NCBI GenBank assembly: GCA_030593075.1
Contig: JAUVHW010000007.1
Span: 1-38,155, forward strand
Direction of reading: 5' to 3'
Source: Ardenticatenales bacterium
GTDB lineage: Bacteria; Chloroflexota; Anaerolineae; Promineifilales; UBA4811
DNA: 38,155 bases
How positions within the stretch are numbered: position 1 is the stretch's first letter; every line of letters starts with the position of its first letter. The position numbers and the translations under genes were made by a program. Positions 22,131 through 29,992 of the stretch are shown here, piece after piece. The notes under the pieces were generated by a model, which was given only the letters and a program-made list of their open reading frames with translations, was not told where the DNA came from and did not search any database.

Positions 22131-23477
22131 ATGAGCTATATTCCCCACACCGATGCGGACCGCGAGGCGATGCTTCGCGCCATCGGAGTCGAGAGCATCG
22201 AGGCTCTGTTCGACGACGTGCCAGAGGCGGTTCGCTTCCCGGAACTGGCCTTGCCGGAACCGCTGACAGAGATGGAAACCGCCGAGGAGCTCGACGAGAT
22301 CGCCAGCTACAACTTGCCGGCCGGAGAGGCGGCCGTCTTTCTGGGCGCCGGCGCCTATCATCACTACATCCCGTCCGTCGTAGACCACATCTTGCGCCGG
22401 GGAGAGTTCCTGACCGCCTACACCCCCTACCAGCCCGAGGTCAGCCAGGGCACTCTACAGGCTATCTTTGAGTACCAGAGCATGATCTGCGAGCTGACCG
22501 GCATGGAGGCGGCCAACGCCAGTCACTATGATGGCGCCACTGCCCTGGCAGAGGCGGTCATCATGGCGCTCAACGTCGGCCGCGGCCGGCGAGAGCGCCT
22601 GGTGCTTTCGCCGGCGGTCCACCCCCAGTACCGGGAGGTGGTGCGCACCTATACCCAGGGGATGGGTCTGGAGATCATCGAGCCGGGTCCCAGCGGCGAT
22701 GGGACGCAGAGCTTGGTAGCTGCGATAGACAAGGACACGGCACTGGTGGCGGTCCAGACACCCAACTTCTTCGGGCAGCTGGAGGAACTGGCCGGGCTGG
22801 CAGACGCCGTCCATGCGGCTGGCGCTCTGCTCTGCGTGGTCACCAATCCCATCAGCCTGGGGCTGTTCACGCCGCCCGGCGAGCTTGGCGCGGACATTGT
22901 GGTAGGCGAGGGGCAGCCGCTGGGCATCCCGCTCAGCTACGGCGGCCCCTACCTGGGCTTTTTCGCCACCCGGAAGAAGCACGTGCGAAAGACGGCCGGC
23001 CGGATCGTCGGCCAGACGGTCGACACGCAAGGCCGGCGGGCGTACGTGCTGACACTCTCCGCCCGCGAGCAGCACATCCGACGGGCCAAGGCCACCTCCA
23101 ACATCTGCACCAACCAGGGACTGATGGCCTTGGCGGCGACAGTCTATCTCTCCCTGATGGGGAAGCGCGGCCTGCGCGAGGTGGCCGAGCTCTGCTACCA
23201 CAGGGCGCACTATGCGGCCGGCCAGATTGACGAGCTGGAGGGGTACTCTGTCTTCCAGGATCGGCCCTTCTTCAACGAGTTCGTGGTACAGTGCCCTCAG
23301 CCGGTGTCAAGAGTCAACCAGTACCTGATGGACTACTGGGGGATAATCGGGGGCTATGATCTGGAGCGAGACTATTCGCAGCGCGCCAACCAGATGCTCG
23401 TTGCGGTGACAGAGATGAACAGCCGGGAAGAGATCGACATCCTGGTGACGGCCCTGGCGGAGGTGCAGAATGACTGA
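22131..23477 (+). CDS. gcvPA: Glycine dehydrogenase (decarboxylating) subunit 1
   Basis: This 448-residue protein is the N-terminal half of the split P protein, which decarboxylates glycine with PLP and loads the aminomethyl group on GcvH. It begins MSYIPHTDADREAMLRAIG, typical of GcvPA, and contains YTPYQPEVSQGTLQAIFEYQ, MEAANASHYDGATALAEA, and YGGPYLGFFATRK. The PLP lysine is in the partner subunit, as expected. The ATG at 22131 is preceded by AAGGAAGG. It overlaps gcvPB by 8 nt, so the two subunits are translated together. Confidence 0.97.
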   Translation: MSYIPHTDADREAMLRAIGVESIEALFDDVPEAVRFPELALPEPLTEMETAEELDEIASYNLPAGEAAVFLGAGAYHHYIPSVVDHILRRGEFLTAYTPYQPEVSQGTLQAIFEYQSMICELTGMEAANASHYDGATALAEAVIMALNVGRGRRERLVLSPAVHPQYREVVRTYTQGMGLEIIEPGPSGDGTQSLVAAIDKDTALVAVQTPNFFGQLEELAGLADAVHAAGALLCVVTNPISLGLFTPPGELGADIVVGEGQPLGIPLSYGGPYLGFFATRKKHVRKTAGRIVGQTVDTQGRRAYVLTLSAREQHIRRAKATSNICTNQGLMALAATVYLSLMGKRGLREVAELCYHRAHYAAGQIDELEGYSVFQDRPFFNEFVVQCPQPVSRVNQYLMDYWGIIGGYDLERDYSQRANQMLVAVTEMNSREEIDILVTALAEVQND

Positions 23478-24966
23478 GCCATTGATCTATGAGCTGGGAG
23501 CCCCCGGCCGGCGCGCCATCCGATTGCCGGAGCCGGACGTCCCTCGAGCAGACCTGCCGGAGGCGATGCTACGGAAGGACCTGAATCTGCCTGAGGTGAG
23601 CGAGCTGGAGGTGGTGCGCCATTTCACCCGGCTTTCCACGCTCAACCACTCAATTGACCGGGGGTTTTACCCACTGGGATCCTGCACCATGAAGTACAAC
23701 CCTCGCGTGGCTGAAGACCTGGCCCGGCTGCCCGGATTCGCGCGGGCACATCCGCTGCAAGATGAAGAGTCGGCGCAGGGTGTCCTCTTTGTGATGCACA
23801 TGTTGCAGGAATGGTTGAGGGAGATAGGCGGCTTTGCCGGAGTGTCACTCCAGCCGGCCGCTGGCGCCCACGGCGAGTTCGCCGGCATTCTGATGATGCG
23901 CGCCTACCACCTGGACCAGGGCGACACCAAACGCACCAAAATCCTCATTCCGGACAGCGCTCACGGAACCAATCCTGCCAGCACCACCATGAGTGGCCTG
24001 GACACGGTGGAAATCCCCTCGGACGGCCGGGGCAATCTGGACCTGCAGGCACTCAGGGCCGCCTGTGATGACACCGTGGTGGGCCTCATGATCACCAATC
24101 CCAACACGCTGGGTCTGTTTGAGGAACACATCCAGGAGGTGGTGGAACTCATCCACGGTTGCGGCGGACTGGTGTACGGCGACGGAGCGAACATGAACGC
24201 CCTGCTGGGTGTCGTACGGCCGGGTGAGCTGGGGTTTGACGTGCTCCACTATAACCTGCACAAGACTTTCGGCACACCGCACGGCGGCGGAGGACCTGGT
24301 TCGGGTCCGGTGGGCGTGGCGGCCCGGCTGGTCCCCTTCCTGCCAGGTCCGATTGCGGTAGCCCTGATGCCCGAGGACGAGCCAGACCGGTCCAAGGCAG
24401 AGGATAACGGCGAGGAAGGAGACCTGGAAATGCCCATCTACCGCCTGGCGATGCCTGCCAAGAGCATTGGCCGGATGAAGGCTTTCCACGGCCACTCTGG
24501 CATATTCGTGCGGGCGTACACCTACATTCGGATGTACGGCTCGCAGGGGATGCGCAAGATAGCCGAGCACTCGGTCCTCAACGCCAACTACCTCCAGTCC
24601 AGGGTGGGCAGAACCTTCCCGATTCCCCACGACAACCGCACTTGCATGCACGAGTTCGTAGCCGAAGGGACAGTGGAAGGGTCTCAAGTGCGAGCTCTAG
24701 ACATCTCCAAGCGGTTGATGGACTTTGGCTTCCACCCGCCCACCAACTACTTCCCGCTCATCGTTCACGAGGCACTGATGATCGAGCCAACGGAGACAGA
24801 GAGCAAGGCGACGCTGGACGCTTTTGCCGAGGCGCTGGCAACCATTGCTCGGGAGGCATTGGAAGACCCAGAGTTGGTTCAGACCGCGCCCCACAGCACG
24901 CCGGTGACGCGCCTGGACGAAGTCAAGGCAGTCAGGGAGCTGGTGCTCCGCTACACAGCGCCGTAG
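23470..24966 (+). CDS. gcvPB: Glycine dehydrogenase (decarboxylating) subunit 2
   Basis: This 498-residue protein is the C-terminal half of the split P protein. The PLP-binding lysine is Lys265 in YNLHKTFGTPHGGGGPG. Other conserved segments are FYPLGSCTMKYNPR, SLQPAAGAHGEFAG and PDSAHGTNPAS. The ATG at 23470 lies inside the end of gcvPA. Together with GcvH it makes the H/P part of the glycine cleavage system; the T protein (aminomethyltransferase) gene is not in this window. A strong hairpin follows at 25065-25097. Confidence 0.97.
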   Translation: MTEPLIYELGAPGRRAIRLPEPDVPRADLPEAMLRKDLNLPEVSELEVVRHFTRLSTLNHSIDRGFYPLGSCTMKYNPRVAEDLARLPGFARAHPLQDEESAQGVLFVMHMLQEWLREIGGFAGVSLQPAAGAHGEFAGILMMRAYHLDQGDTKRTKILIPDSAHGTNPASTTMSGLDTVEIPSDGRGNLDLQALRAACDDTVVGLMITNPNTLGLFEEHIQEVVELIHGCGGLVYGDGANMNALLGVVRPGELGFDVLHYNLHKTFGTPHGGGGPGSGPVGVAARLVPFLPGPIAVALMPEDEPDRSKAEDNGEEGDLEMPIYRLAMPAKSIGRMKAFHGHSGIFVRAYTYIRMYGSQGMRKIAEHSVLNANYLQSRVGRTFPIPHDNRTCMHEFVAEGTVEGSQVRALDISKRLMDFGFHPPTNYFPLIVHEALMIEPTETESKATLDAFAEALATIAREALEDPELVQTAPHSTPVTRLDEVKAVRELVLRYTAP

Positions 24967-25064
24967 GAACAGCAAATGCCCGCGGCCCAGGGGTGCTGAG
25001 ACAGCGCCCGCCGCTGGCGGGAGAGGGGAGAGGCGTGTGGGGGGAGGCAAGCGAGAAAACGAGA

Positions 25065-25097
25065 AAGGAGCACCGCCTGGCCCTGGCGGTGCTCCTT
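25065..25097 (+). terminator. Strong hairpin after gcvPB
   Basis: AAGGAGCACCGCC (25065-25077) and GGCGGTGCTCCTT (25085-25097) form a perfect 13-bp stem with a 7-nt loop, about 100 nt after the gcvPB stop. The plus strand has only TT after the stem. On the minus strand a T-rich stretch (TTTCTCGTTTTC) follows, so it would work better as an intrinsic terminator for minus-strand transcripts. No minus-strand gene ends here. Confidence 0.55.
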
Positions 25098-25107
25098 GGA
25101 GGAGGGC

Positions 25108-25124
25108 CGGTCAAGAGGTGACCG
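25108..25124 (+). repeat. Short hairpin in the gcvPB-GH3 gap
   Basis: CGGTCA (25108-25113) and TGACCG (25119-25124) form a 6-bp stem with a 5-nt loop, 10 nt after the stronger hairpin. The 267-nt gap 24967-25233 holds these two hairpins and the promoter at 25198-25225; I see no gene in it. Confidence 0.4.
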
Positions 25125-25197
25125 ACCATTAGGAGGGAGGGTCCTGATCACTAGCATAGCACAGACCTCTGCGGCCGGCTTGACGCCAGCTCGATGC

Positions 25198-25225
25198 TTG
25201 CTATGCGTGTCCGCTACGGTATAAT
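25198..25225 (+). promoter_or_regulatory. Promoter of the GH3 gene, leaderless type
   Basis: TTGCTA (25198-25203) and a perfect TATAAT (25220-25225) are 16 nt apart. The transcription start would fall at about 25231-25233, right at the GTG start codon (25234-25236). No Shine-Dalgarno lies between the -10 and the GTG. Confidence 0.6.
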
Positions 25226-25233
25226 CCGCAAGC

Positions 25234-28113
25234 GTGGGACACGTCAAGAGAGCCCTTCTGATATTCGGCCTGCTATTGATGCTGGCCGGCGTACCTCCCG
25301 GCGGCCGGCCAGCACTCGCCCAGGACCCGACCCCGGAGGAGTTCCCCTACCAGGAACAGGTAGCCACGCTGATGGCGCAGATGAGCGGCCGCGACCGAGT
25401 GGGCCAGCTCTTCCTGGTCACCTTTGTGGGCGACAACGCTGGCGCCGACACCACCATTGCTGACCTGATCCTGACTTACCGCATTGGGGGTGTTGTCCTG
25501 CTGGCCGCGAACGACAACTTTACCGACCAAGTTGATCCGCCCGCCCAGATCGCTGGCTTGGCCAACGAACTGCAGGCCCGGGCCCACGAGGAGCCGCAGG
25601 GGGAGGAACCCCTCGGGGAGGAAGCGGAATCCCCTGCTAGCTCCCCTCCAATTCCCCTCTTTGTCGCCATTGACCATGAAGGCGATGGCTACCCGTTCAC
25701 CCGGATTCGGTCCGGGTTGACCCAGATCCCAAACAACATGGCTATCGGCGCTACCTGGAACCCAGCACATGCAGAGACGGTGGGGCGCATTGTGGGAGAG
25801 GAACTCTCTGCCATCGGGATCAACATGCTGTTAGGGCCATCGCTGGACGTGCTGGAGGCGCCTCGGCCGGACAGTCCCGGCGGCCTAGGAACCCGCACGT
25901 TCGGCGGCGACCCATACTGGGTTGGGGTCATGGGACAGGCGTACTCCAGAGGGGTGCATCAAGGCGGCGGCGACCGCGTCGCCGTAGTCGCCAAGCACTT
26001 TCCCGGGCACGGAGGGAGCGACCGCCAGCCGGACCGGGAAGTCTCCACAGTGCGCAAGTCGCTGGACGAACTCAAGCTAATTGAGCTGGCTCCCTTCTTT
26101 GGCGTCACCGGAGATGCACCCGGACCCGACGAGACCGCGGACGCGCTGATGACCTCGCACATACGGTACCAGGGCTTCCAGGGAAACATCCGCGAGAGCA
26201 CACGACCCATCAGCTTTGACCCGCAGGCCCTGGACACGATCATGGAACTGCCCGAGTTCGCCGCATGGCGCGGCAGCGGCGGGGTGATCGTCTCGGATGC
26301 GCTCGGCGTTCACGCGGTAAAGCGCTTCTACGATCCGCAGTTGCTCGATTTCCCGCACCGGCAGATCGCCCAGGACGCGTTTCTGGCCGGGAACGACGTT
26401 CTGCTGCTCTCCGAGTTCGCCTTGTCCTCATCGTACGCGGCGCAGGTGGCCAGCATCAAGGACACGCTGGACTGGTTCTACGAGATGTACGGCGAGGACG
26501 TTGCTTTCCAGGCAAGGGTGGACCAGGCGGTGGAGCGCATCCTGCATCTGAAACTGAGCCTCTATGGCGGGGACCTATCTCTGGAGAACGTGCAGGTCCC
26601 GGTGGACGAGGTCGCAACGCGTGTCGGCGGCAGCCGAGACAAAGTGGTGCTAATGGCCCAGGACGCGATCACTCTGATCTCTCCCGGCCCGGAGGAGCTG
26701 GCGGACCGGCTCCCCAGCCCGCCCAACAAGAGCGATCGCATAGTGGTTTTCACCGACGTGCGGATGGCGCGCCAATGCCTCACCTGCTCGCAGCGACCGG
26801 CAATCAGCGTCGGTGCCCTGGAGCGAGCCATCCTGCGCTTGTACGGCCCGGAGGGCACCAACCAAGTCCTGCCCGGCTACTTGACCAGCTTTTCTTTCCA
26901 GGAGCTGGAAGCGTTTCTGCAACAGCCGCCCTCCGAACCGCCTCCCACACCAGAGGGCGAGGCAACCCCGGAACCTCCACCACTGATTCAGACAGCGCTG
27001 GAAGGAGCCGATTGGATAATCCTCGCCATGCTGGACGTGCTGCCAGAGCAGCCTCAGTCAGATGCCGTCAAGACGTTCCTCTCGAAACGGCCGGACATTG
27101 CGAGCGGCGCCAGAATCATCGTTCTGGCATTCAACGCCCCCTACTACTTGGACACCACGGATATCAGCAAGCTGACCGCGTATTATGGCGTATACAGCAA
27201 GATAGAGCCTTTTGTGGAGACCAGCGTCAAGGCGGTCTTTCAGCAGTTCAAGCCGCGGGGCGCATCGCCGGTCTCCATTCTGGGAACCGGATATGACCTG
27301 AACCAGGCCATGTCACCTGCCCCCGGCCAGATCATACAGCTCTACTTTGGCGACCAGGAAGCAGACACGGGAGGGACACCTGCACCTCCTGATCTGCGAG
27401 TGGGCGACTCGCTCAGGCTGCGTACTGGCGTCATAGTGGATCACAACGGCAATCCGGTTCCGGATGGCACCCCAGTCCAGTTCACTATCAGCTACCTGTC
27501 TGAGGGATTGGGGTTTGACGTCCCGCAGCCCGCGGTTCCGACGAAGAATGGAGTGGCGCAGACAGACATTCCGCTCAACGTTCCTGGGCAACTGCAGATC
27601 AAGGCCAGCAGCGGGGAGGCACGAGCCTCGGTGGCACTGGCGGTCAGCGTGTTTGAGGATCAGCCCGCCATTATTGAGGCGATCACGCCGATCCCCACCG
27701 TCACTTTAACGCCGCCGCCCACCCCGACCCCGACCCATACCCCCGCAGCCACAACCCCGCCAGCAACAGCGACCCCCACCCCAACCGCGACACCGGTGGC
27801 CAGCGCCGAGAGTCCATCGGCCTTGCACCCAGGCTTGGAGCAATTGACGCTCGCTCTTACTGGGGTCATGCTGGCGGCCGGCGCCGGCATCTGGCTAGGA
27901 TGGACGACGAGACGCGACAAACCAAGCTGGGGACTGCGTCTGGCTCTGCTTACGGCCGTAGGTGGTCTGTTGGGCTACAACTACTGCGCTCTGAATCTGC
28001 CAGGATCGGAGCACCTGCAGGGCTGGACGGGCGCGTGGAGTGCGACTGGGCTCGCCTGGGCAGGAGGTCTGCTGACGCTGTTAGCCGGCGGGATGTGGTT
28101 CAACCGCCGCTAG
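25234..28113 (+). CDS. Secreted, membrane-anchored GH3 glycoside hydrolase
   Basis: This 959-residue protein has a signal peptide (about 1-29, ending ALA), a glycoside hydrolase family 3 barrel (about 40-450), a long less-conserved region, an Ig-like Big-1-type domain (about 715-805, DHNGNPVPDGTPVQF), a Pro-Thr linker and three C-terminal hydrophobic segments. In the barrel, IDHEGDGYPF, AKHFPGHGGSD (Lys254-His255) and SDALG with the presumed nucleophile Asp355 match NagZ-type beta-N-acetylhexosaminidases, so a role in cell-wall or chitin-derived sugar cleavage at the outer face of the membrane is likely. The N-terminal barrel has an acidic Pro-rich insert near 125-142. The GTG start at 25234 lies where transcription is expected to begin. 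Confidence 0.9.
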   Translation: MGHVKRALLIFGLLLMLAGVPPGGRPALAQDPTPEEFPYQEQVATLMAQMSGRDRVGQLFLVTFVGDNAGADTTIADLILTYRIGGVVLLAANDNFTDQVDPPAQIAGLANELQARAHEEPQGEEPLGEEAESPASSPPIPLFVAIDHEGDGYPFTRIRSGLTQIPNNMAIGATWNPAHAETVGRIVGEELSAIGINMLLGPSLDVLEAPRPDSPGGLGTRTFGGDPYWVGVMGQAYSRGVHQGGGDRVAVVAKHFPGHGGSDRQPDREVSTVRKSLDELKLIELAPFFGVTGDAPGPDETADALMTSHIRYQGFQGNIRESTRPISFDPQALDTIMELPEFAAWRGSGGVIVSDALGVHAVKRFYDPQLLDFPHRQIAQDAFLAGNDVLLLSEFALSSSYAAQVASIKDTLDWFYEMYGEDVAFQARVDQAVERILHLKLSLYGGDLSLENVQVPVDEVATRVGGSRDKVVLMAQDAITLISPGPEELADRLPSPPNKSDRIVVFTDVRMARQCLTCSQRPAISVGALERAILRLYGPEGTNQVLPGYLTSFSFQELEAFLQQPPSEPPPTPEGEATPEPPPLIQTALEGADWIILAMLDVLPEQPQSDAVKTFLSKRPDIASGARIIVLAFNAPYYLDTTDISKLTAYYGVYSKIEPFVETSVKAVFQQFKPRGASPVSILGTGYDLNQAMSPAPGQIIQLYFGDQEADTGGTPAPPDLRVGDSLRLRTGVIVDHNGNPVPDGTPVQFTISYLSEGLGFDVPQPAVPTKNGVAQTDIPLNVPGQLQIKASSGEARASVALAVSVFEDQPAIIEAITPIPTVTLTPPPTPTPTHTPAATTPPATATPTPTATPVASAESPSALHPGLEQLTLALTGVMLAAGAGIWLGWTTRRDKPSWGLRLALLTAVGGLLGYNYCALNLPGSEHLQGWTGAWSATGLAWAGGLLTLLAGGMWFNRR

Positions 28114-28119
28114 CTTGTG

Positions 28120-28146
28120 GCCGAGTGGGTGGGTTGCCTACTCGGC
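28120..28146. terminator. Weak hairpin between convergent genes
   Basis: GCCGAGT (28120-28126) pairs with ACTCGGC (28140-28146) around a 13-nt loop, 6 nt after the GH3 stop. There is no T-run. The rest of the 204-nt gap to 28317 is GC-rich and shows no gene. Confidence 0.3.
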
Positions 28147-28317
28147 GGCCCGGTGCGCTCATTGTGCGGGCCTGGCCCGACACCCGGCCCCCTGGTCTGC
28201 GTGGGCGCTGTGCAGCATCTGCGCCGTGCGGGCCAGGTCCTGCAGAAGTCATTGCGCACGCGCATGTGGGTGACGCATCCAGCAACACTGCCCAAACGGA
28301 GTTGTCTACCTGGGTTC

Positions 28318-29319
28318 CTACGGCACGGGAGCGGAAGGCGGCAGCAAGGTAGCCAGTACAGCAACGATCAACAGCAAGGCAGCAGTGACGCCCAGCCAGC
28401 GGTTCTCTCGCAAGGCGTCGCTCCAGCCAGCCGGCTCCTCTCTCGGATAGGCAACGGCGGCTGGTCGCCGTCCCTGCATGGCATCCCAGAAATCGCCGAC
28501 CGTGGGCGGCCGGTCGTCCGGGTGCAGAGCCAGGGCCCACTCGATGGCCCGCGCTGTGTGCCTGCTCACCTTTGGTCGCAGGCTGCGAACCGGCCGGAAG
28601 CAATTCGGCCTCAGGAATCGCTGTTTCGCCTCGGGCGGCGGCTCGTTGGTCAAGAGATGATACAAGGTGGCGCCCAGGGAGTAGATGTCGGAGCGGGCAT
28701 CGGTATGGCCGCTTTCACCACCGTACTGCTCAAGAGGAGTGTATAACGCAGTGCCCCGGCCCTGCAGGACAGTGATAGTACGGGTTTCGTCAGGCGCCAG
28801 CAGCTTGACAAGGCCAAAGTCAACCAGCTTGACAAGGCCTCCTGGCGTGAGCTTGATGTTGCCTGGCTTGATGTCGCGATGCAGCACTGGAGGATCCCGT
28901 CGATGCAGGTAGGCCAGCGCCCCGCACAGCTGCTCGGCCCATTCCAGCACCCGCTCTTCCGGCAGCTGAAGCCCCTCTCGACGAGACGCATCCATAATCT
29001 CCTTCAGATCGTGACCGGGCACGAAATCCATCACCAGGAAATCCCGCGATTCCTCGGAGAAAAAGTCAGAGACCTTGGGCAGATTGGGATGGTCAAGGCG
29101 AGCCAGGACGCTGGCTTCACGGTGAAACTGCTCATGAGCCTGGCGCTGCTCTTCCTCCTCGACCGTGAGATCGGGCTGGACCTCTTTGATAGCGCACACG
29201 CGCCCCTCCAGCCTCACATCCTCGGCCCGATAGACGCAGCCCATGCCACCTCGGCCCACAACCTGGCTGATTCTGTATCTTTCACGTAGAATATGTTCTG
29301 GCAGCAGCGGGGCTAGCAT
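28318..29319 (-). CDS. PknB-type Ser/Thr protein kinase with C-terminal membrane anchor
   Basis: This 333-residue protein is a complete eukaryotic-type Ser/Thr kinase: glycine loop GRGGMG (22-27), ATP-binding Lys45 in CAIKE, catalytic loop HRDIKPGN, DFG in KLVDFGLVK, and the subdomain VIII/IX segment SDIYSLGATLYHLL. After a short linker a single membrane helix (WLGVTAALLLIVAVLATLL) ends the protein, with only a few residues outside and no sensor domain. The ATG at 29319 has GAGGTG upstream. A promoter lies inside the opposite gene (29361-29390). The divergent neighbour encodes an FHA-domain regulator, an expected target because FHA domains bind phospho-threonine. Confidence 0.95.
   Translation of the reverse strand: MLAPLLPEHILRERYRISQVVGRGGMGCVYRAEDVRLEGRVCAIKEVQPDLTVEEEEQRQAHEQFHREASVLARLDHPNLPKVSDFFSEESRDFLVMDFVPGHDLKEIMDASRREGLQLPEERVLEWAEQLCGALAYLHRRDPPVLHRDIKPGNIKLTPGGLVKLVDFGLVKLLAPDETRTITVLQGRGTALYTPLEQYGGESGHTDARSDIYSLGATLYHLLTNEPPPEAKQRFLRPNCFRPVRSLRPKVSRHTARAIEWALALHPDDRPPTVGDFWDAMQGRRPAAVAYPREEPAGWSDALRENRWLGVTAALLLIVAVLATLLPPSAPVP
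29263..29292 (+). promoter_or_regulatory. Possible promoter of the FHA-regulator gene
   Basis: CTGGCT (29263-29268) and TAGAAT (29287-29292) are 18 nt apart on the plus strand, inside the kinase coding sequence. The -35 is weak. It would give a 35-nt leader with GGGAG (29321-29325). Confidence 0.35.
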
Positions 29320-29333
29320 AGGGAGTGCACCTC

Positions 29334-29984
29334 ATGGAGATGAGCAATGTTCCGGTCCTCATTATGCACGAGGGTCAGCTGAGCGGGCAACGGTGGACGC
29401 TCGAATCGGACGTGTTGAACATCGGCCGGGCCGCAGACTGCGACATTGCGCTGCCGGAAAGACAGGTGTCCCGCTATCACGCTCGGATACTCCGCCAGGG
29501 TGACCAGTACCTGGTGGAGGACCTGGGGAGCAAGAATGGCACCCATCTCAACGGCGCCCCGGTCCACGGCACCGCCAAGATCCAGGATGGAGACGAGATC
29601 CAAGTAGCCCTGTGTGTCAAGCTTCTCTTCGTCGGCACTGAAGCGACCGTGCCGCTGCGCCTGGACCGGCCCGCTCCGGTCGGCCGGCTGGTGCTCGATA
29701 GCGAGCGGCGCGAAGTGTGGGTCGGCGGCCAGCGGGTCGAGCCGCCGCTCTCGCCAGCCCAGTTCCGGCTCCTGGAACTCCTCTACCAGGCCGCGGGGAG
29801 TGTCTGCAGCCGGGACCAGGTAATCGAAGTCGTGTGGCCGGGCACCCAGGGCTACGGCGTCTCCGAGCAGGCGATCGACGCGCTGGTGCGCCGGCTGCGG
29901 GACCGGCTGGCCGACGTGGACGATTTCGGTTTCGTCGTGACCGTGCGAGGACACGGCTTCCGCCTCGAGAACCCTCAACGCTGA
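29334..29984 (+). CDS. FHA-winged-helix transcriptional regulator
   Basis: This 216-residue protein has an FHA domain (about 15-95) and an OmpR/PhoB-type winged helix (about 120-212). FHA landmarks are NIGRAADCDIAL, VSRYHARI and SKNGTHLNG. The DNA-binding part shows LSPAQFRLLELLYQ, a VSEQAIDALVRRLRDRL recognition helix and the wing VRGHGFRL. The ATG at 29334 is 8 nt after GGGAG; a GTG at 29325 and an ATG at 29340 are less well placed. The protein has no receiver domain, so phospho-threonine binding by FHA probably replaces Asp phosphorylation as the signal, as in EmbR although the domain order differs. The adjacent kinase is the likely input. Confidence 0.92.
   Translation: MEMSNVPVLIMHEGQLSGQRWTLESDVLNIGRAADCDIALPERQVSRYHARILRQGDQYLVEDLGSKNGTHLNGAPVHGTAKIQDGDEIQVALCVKLLFVGTEATVPLRLDRPAPVGRLVLDSERREVWVGGQRVEPPLSPAQFRLLELLYQAAGSVCSRDQVIEVVWPGTQGYGVSEQAIDALVRRLRDRLADVDDFGFVVTVRGHGFRLENPQR
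29361..29390 (-). promoter_or_regulatory. Promoter of the Ser/Thr kinase gene
   Basis: TTGCCC (29390-29385) and CATAAT (29366-29361) lie 18 nt apart on the minus strand, within the first codons of the FHA-regulator gene. The leader would be about 35 nt. Confidence 0.5.
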
Positions 29985-29992
29985 CCACTCGC

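Noticed and set aside
25065-25124. Riboswitch or small RNA made of the two hairpins after gcvPB
   Set aside because: No known motif is recognisable; a terminator is the simpler explanation for the strong stem.
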